From Anaspis maculata (taxonomy: Eukaryota > Arthropoda > Insecta > Coleoptera > Scraptiidae), in NCBI GenBank assembly GCA_949128115.1, contig OX421965.1, positions 52,753,257 to 52,817,256 on the forward strand: DNA of 64,000 nucleotides, written 5' to 3'. Positions 33,916 to 44,703 of the stretch are shown in pieces; within the stretch, counting starts at the first letter, position 1, and each line of letters opens with the position of its first letter. The notes below the pieces were generated by a model. That model saw only the letters and a program-made list of their open reading frames with translations. It ran no database searches and was not told where the DNA came from. The position numbers and the translations under genes were made by a program.

Positions 33916-34993
33916 CGCTTAAGAGCGTCTTAGACTGAAAGGCTTCTAAATTGAAGCCGGTGATAACCTAACCTTTCAACTGGCGTTTGAAGATTTCACT
34001 TCGTATCTCTATACAGGGTGTTTCAGGGATGATAGCAAAAAATTGAACTGTGGGTAGATCTCATCAAAATATGATGAAAACCTATATACCATTTTGCAAA
34101 GTTCGGCCTAATGACGAAGATACAGCCCTCCAAAGTTCACTTTTTTCGAATTTCAAAAATTTGTAACTCAGGAACGTTCCGACAAATTTAGCTTTAATCC
34201 TGCAAAAGCTGGTTTGTCATAATTATCTATCAACCTGCCAAATTTGGAAAGAATCCAACCAGTGGTGTAGGAGTTATGAGGGTCAATAATTTAGAAGCAC
34301 CCGAAGAAAAGTTGACTCAAGGTGACCCCTCATAACTTCTACGCCACTGACTGGATTTTTTCCAAATTTGGCAAGTTGATAGATAATTATGACAAACTAG
34401 CTTATGCTAAATTGAAGCTAAATTTGTCGAAACGTTCCTGAGTTACAAATTTTTGAAATCCGAAAAAAGTGAACTTTGGAGAGCTGTATCTTCGTCATTA
34501 GGCCGAATTTCACAAAATGGTATATAGGTTTTCGTCATATTTTGACGAGATCTACCCACAGTTATTTTTTTTGCTATCATCCCTGAAACACCCTGTATAA
34601 ACATGTGAAAAGAAAAAAAACCGATCACAGCCGAAGATGACCAAATTTCACGCGCGCCATCCTACGGTCTTCATTATTGTTTTGCAGAAAGTTTCCTTCT
34701 TATTTTCACAGCCAAATAACTTTGGCTCCAGATGTTTTATTGAAAGATCATGCGGTACGATCGTGCAGAATACTTAGAGAGTTCACCCTGAAGAATGGAC
34801 AAAAAATCAACTCAGATAAGGGCCCAAGGATGGCGCATGTAAAATTTGACTTTCTTTGGCTGTGATCGGTTTTTCTTGGATTTTTTCCTTTCACATATTC
34901 ACATGGAGTTATGAAGTGAAATCACTAAATGCCAGTTGAAAGAAAATCATAGGCTTGAATTTAGAGGCCTTCTAGTCGGATCTGCTTCAAGCG
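33916..34993. mobile_element. Palindromic element split by a nested MITE
   Basis: Left arm 33916-34013 plus 34598-34680, right arm about 34800-34993. CGCTTAAGAGCG and GGCTTCTAAATTGAAGCC at the left are mirrored at the right end, and CCGATCACAGCC pairs with GGCTGTGATCGG further in. TA lies at both edges. The 34014-34595 element interrupts its left arm. Confidence 0.7.
34014..34595. mobile_element. Palindromic MITE, CAGGGTGTTTCAGGG ends
   Basis: 582 bp with arms of about 270 bp that are nearly identical. CAGGGTGTTTCAGGGATGAT pairs with ATCATCCCTGAAACACCCTG, with TA at both edges. The high arm identity suggests it is younger than its host palindrome. Confidence 0.9.
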
Positions 34994-35002
34994 TATACAG
35001 AT

Positions 35003-35155
35003 GACTTTCAAGGATGCGAAGTTGAATTGGCGAAATCAGGCGTTGCGAAATCAATATGTGTGGGCTAATTCTTTGACAGAAATTCACCATTCAGATCTCT
35101 TCCGAAAGCTACAAGGATTGGTTTGAGCTGATTGGCATTTCCAAAATCTGCAGAA
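35003..35155. mobile_element. Palindromic MITE family A, half copy
   Basis: Matches one arm of the elements at 23954 and 57085: CAAGGATGCGAAGTTGAATT, then the FGAAAGCTACAAGGAT-type segment (GAAAGCTACAAGGAT). The other arm is missing. Confidence 0.65.
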
Positions 35156-36018
35156 AAAAAACGGACATTTTGATGTAGTAATTATTTGGAAGACAATAGG
35201 GTAAAATAACTGAATCAGTTGGCAAACAACGTGAGATCATCAAGACGAGGAAGTGGAAAGTTCAGGTTGGTAGGACAGAAAAATAAAACGCAGGAAATTT
35301 TTACGCAGTGGCGTCGCATCGATCGTCTGATCTATTTTTATGACGAAACACGAGACGAACCACCGATGCTGCTAGTGAAACAAAAAATACCGTATCTGTC
35401 CACCTCAAGATTTTGCCGAATTTGTTGGGATTCAAGGAAAATGTGAAGAACATTGTGATGGATACCCTTGAAAATATACTTACCTACAAAACCCATTTTT
35501 GCGATCAATGGGTCGCAATTTTTTTTAAAATTCTAGCTGAAATACCTGCTATGAAGTAAATTATTGTTACGAATTTGTGTTGGTAAGGTACTCAATTAAA
35601 AGACAAACTTTTAAACACAAACTATCCATCACAGCGTAGGTAGGTACCTACTATCAATTTACAAGTCACATAAATTGCTGCACTTGCATGGATATTGCAC
35701 TCCGCTGTGTTCGCATTATCGCTGTATTATGAAATACCTGCTCCTGCATCCCAGAGTATTCCAGACTTCTTTGAAAGAAAAAGTCTCGAAAATTCTCATC
35801 GTTTGCATCCCGGCCATTTCACCTGTATTCACGAAACTTCTAGGCTAGCGAATATTCTGGCAAGCTCTCGATGCACGGTTCCTCCGCCAATTGTGCGGGT
35901 ATGTGTTCTATTTGCGCATCGTGGTTTCCAACTAGTTTTGTAACATAATAGTGCCATGATATAATTCGTTCGTAACTCATCATGACGTCTAGGAATGAAT
36001 AATAAGCACAAATTCACT
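35156..36018. other. No gene recognised
   Basis: Includes a 75-codon open frame (35219-35446) that starts at TTG and carries no motif I know. Confidence 0.35.
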
Positions 36019-36021
36019 AGG

Positions 36022-36233
36022 TATATCCCGTTCACTTTTTATTTTCAGTAGAATGACTTTTTGGAGCTAAAAGTGATAAACTGGAGCGCTGGGAGGGTAC
36101 GGCTGATGGTTGCTGATAGTTTTGCTCCAAAACTTCGCAGGTGCCATCAGCCGTAGCCGTAGCCCCCCCGCCTGTCGCTTCATTTGTGCTCCAAAAAGTC
36201 ATTCAACTGAATTTAAGACTTGAACGGCATATA
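36022..36233. mobile_element. Palindromic MITE family C copy 1
   Basis: About 210 bp. TATCCCGTTCACTTTTTATT at the left, mirrored less well at the right, with GGTGCCATCAGCCGTAGCCG in the right arm. It matches 57729-57944 along its whole length. Confidence 0.8.
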
Positions 36234-38925
36234 TAGTCGTTACTATAGTATCCCGTGGTGCAACTTGGAGCTAGAGTATAGAAATTGTTTGAGATCGTTG
36301 GCGAAAAAAGATCGCGATGGTGAACATCTAAGATCCGCGACGGGGCAGTCCAAGGGGAGAGGGTATACAAAGTGCTGAAGTGATAAAAGATGTCGCGGGT
36401 CTCAGATGTCCACCGTCCCGATCCTTGTTTGCCAAAATCTCAGGAACAGTTTGGCATCAGCCACTATGCTCTGCAGTCTGCACACGGGCCTCAATAAATG
36501 AACATAAGAAAACTCACTACCCACTATAAGCATACCCAACGGCAACACCACCCACTGACGGAGTATACGCCATTGTTGTACCAGTGTACCTAACTCACAC
36601 ACTACTGCGGAAATTGCGCAGTAATTCATATTTGCATTTAATTAATATATTACCACGAGGGCCAAGCCGAGAACACACGTCGCGCAAAAATCTCAACAAT
36701 AAAAATATTATGCCCGCGTATAAATTCCGGGTGTGTATTTGTGTGTGTGTGTATGCTGCAGGAGGGAAAATGCCAAGATCTGGTGCGATAAAATTGCGTG
36801 TAAACACGGACTCCATATACAAATTTTAATTACACGGCACGTGTATGTAGGTCCGTTATCGCAAGTTATCCACAAGTAAATTACAAACACCGTTAAACAA
36901 GCAAAAACAAAACGTACCTGCTGCAAAAACAACAGATTTAATAACGCCGTGGTCGGCAGGGCGCAAGGGTAGGTAGGTACGACTACACGTACGAGAGAGC
37001 AGCAGAGCTAGCAGAGGGCTCGCTCAGCAGCCGTAGATCTGGATGACGGAATTTCCATTCCACGCCGCGTTTCTGTTTGATAATGAAAAGGCGCACGCAG
37101 TTACGCAGAGAGACACAAAAAGATCGAAAAACCATCCTATTTTAGTGTATTTGTAATTCCCTTCTTCTTTATTTCTCATCACTAATACAGGATGTTCCAG
37201 AAAATATATGTCAAAGCAATGTCAGATAGACGAGTAGAGACACCAACACTTGGGCCAGACAGGACGTGCCGTCACCAGACCCGTTTTATAGCTGTTTATA
37301 GCGGTTTACAGCGGTTCCAGACCGATTTTCAGCGGTTCCAGACCGGTTTTGTGGAACCCGGGTCTGGTGACGTCACGTCCTGTCTGACCCAAATGTCGGT
37401 ATCCCTATACTTAGAGGACATCGGGTTGAGTCTAGATCTAAGTCTAGAATTGAACTAAATTTGACAGTACTTGATAGGTACTCCTCTACTAATACTACAG
37501 GAGATGGCCTTTGCCTAAAAAAATACAGAATCGTCCTTGAAAAAGGTAATCTTCACTTTTTCGACAGAAGTAGTACATTGGGTAGGTATATAACAAGTGA
37601 AAAGACCCCAGCTATCTCCTTGAACCCCTGAATGGGTAGACAACTTATTATACTTCCATTTAATTCAACTTATTTGAATGAAATCACTTTTCCCGCTTTT
37701 GGGAACCGCTTGGCCGGTGATCATCTAGCATCAGGACGACGTGACATCCCGTTTTGCCTCTCTCCTTTTTGTTCGAGGATAAGAGTTCTCGAGACTGTTG
37801 AGACAGGTCCAATGACAGGTCTGACCACGAGTTTGAACACAATAAGACACAGTATAAATTTCTAACATAACAGCAATTTATTGACCTCTATGTACTGTAC
37901 AAGTCAAAATGTTTAAATAATGGCTCGCTCCTATACCTAGTCCTACCTTCACATCGCAGACTAAAATATTTAAAAGGTCTAAGCTATTTCCGGAAATATA
38001 AGTTTCCCCTAATTATTTCAGACGTCCCAGCACCCCAGCCCTCCGACGAATACCTGATTCTACACCTTGGCCGACATTTAATTCTGACTGATTTCCGTGG
38101 TTCAAAGTTCTTTTTGTGGTTCAATCAGATCCAACATCAATGTTAGTGTTAAAGGTTATGTTAGGGTCAGGCCCGGCTTCTAGACACTGAAAAGGGAAGA
38201 GTGACTTCGACCACGATCGCAATCTAAGATTTATGGGCCGGTGTGTGCGGTGGCCTCCTTTTTGTGGAGCCTCTTTTCAAAGGCTAACTCTTTTTTCAGG
38301 CTATGGTTCTCTTTTGCCCGTTTGGAAGGGATTGGATAGGACTGGCCTTTGTGGAGGCTTTAAACCTGTTTCCGCCGTGAATTGCTTCCAACGCTCAGAA
38401 AGATTTCCGTGATCGAGAGTGCCTATAACCGGAATATAAAACCAAACTTCACCATTCCAAAAACTTTTGAACCGATGGTGTACGCGAAACAATTACTCAA
38501 GTCAAGGTACAAATTTATTGTGGAGAACATTTTGAGAACGCCCCGTATACACGCTAGTCGTTGTTATTTATCAGTTTGTGAGAGAAGGCCGCAGTCAGGA
38601 GAAACAAACGCAGATAATTCACCCTACAGGGTGTTCGCCGAAAAGCCGATGCGGAGAGGCGTCTAAATAATCTTTGCCCTAACGCTAAATAATTGCCGTC
38701 TACACTATAGGCGATCAGCAAATATGCCCCCAGCGCCATTGTGGAGGGATGAACTAAAATGCATCATTGCTCAGAATCAAAAAGACTAGGTATTAATAAT
38801 ATCATTGTCATAAAAAAAGTCAATTGATGACGGTTTTGTCACACCGTGGTGTCGCGAAACTTCAGTTTGCTATCTGTATCGATCTGTATCAATCTGTATG
38901 TGACTTTGAGGTAGGTTTCAGCATT
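36234..38925. other. No gene recognised apart from one hairpin element
   Basis: About 2.7 kb with a short GT run near 36738-36752. A CpG-bearing part lies at 36950-37080. A hairpin element occurs at 37239-37410. No supported coding exon. Confidence 0.35.
37239..37410. repeat. Hairpin element
   Basis: Inverted repeat of about 50-bp arms: CAGACAGGACGTGCCGTCAC at the left pairs with GTGACGTCACGTCCTGTCTG at the right. Short GCGGTTCCAGACCG repeats fill the loop. It is probably a small MITE; the edges are not certain. Confidence 0.65.
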
Positions 38926-38933
38926 ATTATTAC

Positions 38934-39780
38934 CAGGGCTGGGCGGTATTTCAAATACAAGTATTCGAAATACGTATTTGAAATACATTCAAGTATTTTG
39001 TATTCTGTATTCAAATACATTTGATTGAGAAGTATTTGTATTTTGTATTTTGGAATAGTTCAGGCAGCTAGTATTTTGTATTTTAAATACATTTTTCGGA
39101 AAAGTATTTTGATTTTCAAAATACAAAGTACAAAATACATTTGTTTCCCATGCTCTTTAGTCTGTTCGGGCCGAAATTGTTCTGGTAATACTATATTCAC
39201 CCCATTGACATTTCTTGCTTTTGCACACTATCTGGGATCGATAATGAGTTTGATTGCATCTTTTACGTTTTACGCTTTACTGGTAAGGGCATACTACTGT
39301 CAGCCACGAGAGGTTCCATGTCGGATGTCGGACAATATTTTCGAAAAGCTGGTTGTCCCCAAAGGAAATCAACATTTGTTATTTTGAAGAATTGATGGAT
39401 GAAGTAAGGAATAGGTTTGAATATGAAGTTTTCTTCACTTTGTTCATTTTATTTGTCTTTTCATAGTTCATAATAATTTACTTATTGTTGCGACTGAATC
39501 AATGAAGTGTTCCCATTGAAATACTTGCATTTTACGGTTTTTCCAATAAAATGGTTGGAATACCTACGCAATAAGAATGTATTTTGTATTTTGTATTTGG
39601 AATACTCTAGGTGGTATTTTGTATTTTGGAATTTCTTAGTTTCCCAAAATACGTATTTTGTATTTTGTATTCCAAAGACATTTCAAGAAGTAGTTTGTAT
39701 TTTGTATTTCGACTATCTTGGATCGTGTATTTTGTATTTTGTATTTAAATACATTTTTTGAAGTATTTTGCCCAGCCCTG
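38934..39780. mobile_element. hAT-type element with GTATTTTG-rich ends
   Basis: 847 bp. CAGGGCTGGGCGGTATTT at the left pairs with the right end ...AAGTATTTTGCCCAGCCCTG. It has a perfect 8-bp duplication, ATTATTAC (38926-38933 and 39781-39788). Both ends are filled with GTATTTTGTATTT-type repeats. A transposase C-terminal scrap remains at 39310-39387. It is adjacent to the ISL2EU-like transposon. Confidence 0.9.
39310..39387 (+). pseudogene. Possible hAT transposase C-terminal scrap
   Basis: The frame reads REVPCRMSDNIFEKLVVPKG and then NQHLLF before a stop. This resembles the RMSxxxFEKLxxLKxNxHLL ending of hAT transposases. It is short and surrounded by non-coding sequence, so the call rests on this one block and on its place within a hAT element. 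Confidence 0.45.
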
Positions 39781-39878
39781 ATTATTACTAGATAAGTACC
39801 TACGGTAAGTACTTTGAATTCATTAACAAATTGTCTCCCCTTTCAAGAAAGTAAGGAAGCAAACTACAGAGTTGTAAG

Positions 39879-42800
39879 ATGGTACAACCAAAGAAATCGA
39901 AACTGGGCTGTTGTGTTATTGGATGCCGTAACACCTATCATAATGCAGGAAAAAGATCTGTGGTATTCTATAGATTCCCTGGAAGATGGCACCAAGTTGA
40001 TCGATGGCAAGTTTGGATAAATAATGTAAAAAAAGCCAAGTAAAGACAACCCGGAAATTTTTCTGATCAACCTAAATTCAATCTTTTCACCTTTCCAGTA
40101 AAAGTGAAACAGAAGTGTGGCAGCCACGAGCCTACCACAGGGTATGCAGTGACCATTTTGTTGGAAAAAAAAAGAGCGATACTGCTTCGAGTTCTGCATA
40201 CAATCCCACTATTTTTCCAAAAGCAAGTACCTAGCAGGCATTTAGTATAGTAGGTATATTCTCACATTGAAATTTTGCATTTTAAGGAAGACATGAGCAC
40301 TGGCAATGCTCACGATGGTCAATATAATAGTAGATATGAACACAATACCACACGACAGATGAACGATGCTACAAATGGAAGCAGTGGAAACGTTAGTCCT
40401 GAACCACAGAACGATCACAGGCTAATCATCATTGACAAACCTTCGCAACCGAGTCTGCAACCATATCAGAAAGATTTTTCTTGCCAAACTGATATTAGTG
40501 CAGTAAAGATAGTCAAAAAAGACCCCAAACCTTGAAAAAATTAATTCATGAAATTTTATAGCAGATATCGATTCAGAATTTCATCCTTCACCACATACTC
40601 AAAATCCCCGAAAATCCCAGTTGAGCATTTTTCTTGCGGCGCTGTCAAAGTATATCATGTTTGCTGCAACTAGTCCAAAAATTGTATTCTCGTTTTTGTC
40701 ACACTAGAGCTACATTGTTGGCTCAGAGCTGTTGATGTACATTGCAGGGCATGACCAGACCTTCGTTTGAACTTCGAACTCGTATTTCCCGAAAAAAAAA
40801 ACACGGAAGTCGCTTTAATTCCCAATTAACAGTGTTGATTAAAGATAATCCGAGGGTTAATGACCAAGTTAATTGAAATCTGTTTGATTTGTGATAGAGG
40901 CATGAAATTTGGTATTAGTGGTCTTCATGGTCTTCTTTTCAAATGTAAATACGATGACTCGCCATATTTTAGTAAGGGGGGCCCAAGGACCCCCTTAAAA
41001 ATTTGAAGTTGCAGGAACTCCTACAAACCACCGGTAAATATCGTCACACATTTCAAAAAGTAACCATTTTACTCCACATCAAATCTTGACAAGAGACACA
41101 ACAGTTGTCGACATGTACGCATTGTTCTTCGGGTTGAAAAAAATTTCGTCAGAGTGTCAAAAAAAAACACAGTTTTTAATGATTTTTCCATCTAAAAAAA
41201 TGTGAATTGATCGGCCGTGTATCATTATTTACTAATTTGTATTTTCCGAAGCTATTCATGAAGTCTGTTTTTTGATACTGTCATTCTAGGAATGACAGCT
41301 CCCGAAGAAATAAGCCAATTCAAGTGTGAAGTTCAACAGCGTTTTTTTATTGTTCCCAATCAATATGATTGACAATTTATAAATGGATGGATAGCTGAAA
41401 CTGTTCTGTAACTTAATTCTTTTTGACCAGACGCGGAACTAAGCGCAAAAGCCTAGGAAAAAATATTTTTCACGTCGCCCACCATCATAAAATTTGTGAC
41501 CCTAGGGTGTGTTGAAAATATTTTTATACCGTGTATTAACTCGATCTCAAAGCTTTGAAGTATTTCACGCCTCAATCTTAATTCTTTGTGCCTTCTAATT
41601 GACAACTGCAGATCGTATTGACGTTTGTCTATACTCATTAGTCTGTATTTGCTGTTGTTTCGCCAAAATAGCATGTTTGGTGCAATTCGAACAGTGACAG
41701 GTGGCGGTTAAAAAATTTTCTTTCGGGGCTTTCGCGCATCACTTCTCATTCAGTTATACTCATTAAAATTATGAAACAGTTGAAGCTATCCACCCAATAA
41801 TGAATTGTCATCATATTGATTGGTAAAATTGGAAAAAACGCTGCTGAACTGAGCACTTGAATTGGCTGGTTTCATCTAGGATTGTTGCTTCTAAGATGTC
41901 AATATCAAGAAATTGACTTCATCAACGGCTTCGGCTGAAACGATTTAGTGGATAATGATATGCGGAAGATGAATTTACTCTTCTAGTGCATGAAAAAATT
42001 ATAAAAACCTGATTTTTTTTTGACATTCCGAAGATTTTTTTTTCATTATGAAGAACAGTGCGTACATGGCGACAACTGGTCTGCCCCTTGTTGAGATTTA
42101 ACGTAGAGTCAAATGACTACTTTTTGAGATGCGTGACGATTATTAATGGTGGTTTGTATGAGTATCTGCAACTTCAATTTTCAAGGGGGCCCCTCAAGCC
42201 CCCCCAACCAAAATATGGCAAGGCGTCATGTCTACATTTGAAAAGGGGACCATGAAGACCACTCATACCAAATTTTATGCCTTTATCACAAAAAGAACAG
42301 ATTTTATTAAATTTGGTCACTAATTCCCGAACTACACTTGATTACCACTGGTAATTGCAGATTAAGCAAGTTACGTGTTTTCTTTTGCGGGAAATAGGAT
42401 ATCGACGGTTCAAATGACGTTCTGGTCATGCCCTGGAGTATATACCAACAGCTCTGAGCTAACAATATTGCTCAATTGTGACAAAAGCGAGGATACAATT
42501 TTTGGACTTGCTGCAGCAAACATGATATACTTTGACAGCGCCGCAAGAAAAATGCTCAAGTGGGATTTTCGGGGATTTTAAGTACATGGTAGAGGATGAA
42601 ATTCTGAATCGATAACAGCTTTAAAATTTTATGAAATAATTATTTCAACCTCAAAACCTATCTTTACTGCACTATATCGATAGCGCTGAATCAAGTGATT
42701 GTTTTCGGTTTGAATGCGACTTTGCTTCAAACAATGATGTGATGGTACAAGTGAAGATTCCCTGCAATAACGAGAATAACATCTTCTTATCATTTCAAGC

Positions 42801-43695
42801 AGATAAATGCGTTGGTAATGACGAGAACATTAGTTGTGAAGGCTTTCATGGGTACAGGTCACTGAAAACAGATGAGCAGTTGAACAGTTTAGCAGGGTTG
42901 CTTTTTGATCGATTGGCTTTGCTTTTGTCATTTTTAGATACCACTCATAGCAACTCAAAGCTAAGCACTGAAGATAGGTTACTCTTGTTTTTAATCAAAA
43001 TGAAACTGGGCTTGTCATTTGTAGCATTGAGTGTATTATTCAATGTTCATAGCTCCACTTGCTGTAGGATATTCGTGTCAACCCTCAATGAATTGGTACA
43101 AAAGACCAAACATTTTATATTTTGGCCTGATAGGGATACAATAAATCGGACAATGCCAAAAAGTTTTCAGTTAAACTATCCAAAGTGTAGAACCATCATC
43201 GATTGCACTGAAATAAGGATACAACAACCAGGCAAAGTAGACCAACGAATTTATACTTATTCACAATACAAGGGCACCTTCACAGCCAAAATTTTGATTG
43301 CGATTACACCGACTGGTTGCATATCATTTTTATCAAAGTGCTATGGTGGAAGGTCTACAGACACCTTCATAACGAATGATTGTGGCTTTTTAGATCTTTT
43401 AGAGCCAAATGATGTGGTTTTAGCTGATAAAGGGTTTCCTGGCATAAAATGTAAAGATAATATAATATTGATTCTTCCACCTTTTGTACACGATGGAAGG
43501 CTTTCTCTTGAAGAGGTTGAAGAAACATACACATGTGCCAGTCTAAGAGTACATGTTGAAAGATCAATACAACGATTTAAAACTTACCTTATTTTACGTG
43601 ATGTGCCATATAATCTATTCCCATATCTTGATGATATTGTTCGTATGTGTGGAGTGCTGACAAATTTACAACCCCCTATCATGAAAAATTCTTAA
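39879..43695 (+). CDS. THAP-domain DDE transposase, interrupted
   Basis: Exon 1 (39879-40039) begins at an ATG and encodes the start of a THAP zinc finger, with GCCVIGCRNTYHNAGKRSVV and FYRFPG. A 59-bp intron (40040-40098, GTAAAG...TTCCAG) leads to exon 2 (40099-40226), which supplies the rest: RVCSDHF and YNPTIFP, the C2CH and terminal blocks. A 64-bp intron then leads, in phase, to exon 3 (from 40291). THAP domains bind transposon ends. Exon 3 runs into a 2,175-bp palindromic insertion (40498-42672). Beyond it, 42675-43695 encodes a DDE_Tnp_4-type catalytic domain: IDCTEI, ADKGFPG and HVERSIQRFK carry the presumed D, D and E. The frames on the two sides of the insertion do not join directly, so this copy is probably broken unless an unseen intron bridges it. 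The catalytic ORF's first ATG is at 42742. Confidence 0.75.
40498..42672. mobile_element. 2.2-kb palindromic TA-site element inside the transposase gene
   Basis: GTGCAGTAAAGATAG at the left pairs with CTATCTTTACTGCAC at the right; TA at 40496-40497 and 42673-42674. Arms of about 900 bp can be followed inward from both ends through ATCGATTCAGAATTTCATCC, GGCGCTGTCAAAGTATATCA and GACCACTAATACCA-type segments, leaving a loop near 41415-41765. No coding function. Frames inside (for example 42375-42581) are arm artefacts. Confidence 0.85.
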
Positions 43696-43813
43696 TTTTT
43701 AATTTAAAATTGTCAGTGAAAAACCACGCACTCATAGTACAAGAAAGAAAATTTTTCAACTTTGGAATAAAAATATGGACATCCTGATAATTTTATATTT
43801 TATTCAAAATTGC

Positions 43814-44126
43814 GTGCCCTACTACATAATCTAAAATCTACAAAAATCACACCCCCCAGGTTTTAAGTTCTTGGAAATCACACCCCCCAGGTTTTAAGTT
43901 CTTGGAGAAGGGGTTAAAACTTGCAACTCTTTTTTTGATAGTGAAAATGGAATTCTTGAAAGTGTGGGAGAAACTCCCTGGGAGTTTATATAATCCGTAC
44001 TACTTACACTGTACCGCAGTGTACTGCGGAATATATTTTACTCCCAGGGAGTTTCTCGCATACTTTCAAGAATAGCTACCCTGGGGTGCTACTTTTGGCC
44101 ATTTTGGATATGCAGTAGGGCACTAA
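43814..44126. repeat. Palindromic spacer between the two convergent genes
   Basis: GTGCCCTACTACAT pairs with ATGCAGTAGGGCAC, and similarity continues outward to about 43765 and 44175. Within it, a stronger stem ATTCTTGAAAGTGTGGGAGA (43952) pairs with 44040-44073. It lies just after the transposase stop codon and before the nuclease stop, so it may act as a two-way transcript end. It could also be a small MITE. Confidence 0.75.
43844..43905. repeat. 31-bp tandem duplication
   Basis: Two exact neighbouring copies of a 31-bp unit starting AAATCACACCCCCCAGG and ending TTCTTGG, located in the left arm of the palindromic spacer. Confidence 0.95.
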
Positions 44127-44703
44127 ATTCTGAACAGAATATAAATTTATTAGGACATCCATATTTTTCTCGAGGTTTTGACGATTTTTTTTTGCTATCA
44201 TCTCTGTACTACAAGAGGAATGTTCAGTGTCGGCAATTAGAATTTTAATTACAGTTTATAGTGCCTAAAGGAATAATAATCTGATATAGCGGACCAGTAA
44301 ACTCTTTGGCAATGTCAAGTAAAACCAACTTTCTAAAACTCTTTATTTTTGATAAGTATTTCTTTCTTTTAAATATCATCTGTAAGTGATAATAATTATT
44401 GTCCTTATTAGTCCTACCCAGTTGATGATAATTTTGTTACAAATGAACACATTGTTGAAAAAATAGAAGTATTTTCTTACTGAAAATGACCATGATTTCC
44501 ATATTTAACCCACAGTGGACCCCGTTCAAAACGGCCAATTTTGACAAAAATAATAGCCATCGCACGAGCATGAGAGTATAGAATTCTATGCTATATTTGA
44601 TCAATTGAGTCAGATTTTGAAAAACTAATAATAAATAATCTTCACTTCAGGTACCTACATACAATAATATTGCCTAGAATCAATTTCAAAATATTACAAT
44701 CCT

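Noticed and set aside
38301..38739. Coding exon near 38.3-38.7 kb
   Set aside because: Frames on both strands overlap, with non-ATG starts, no motif and no splice support.
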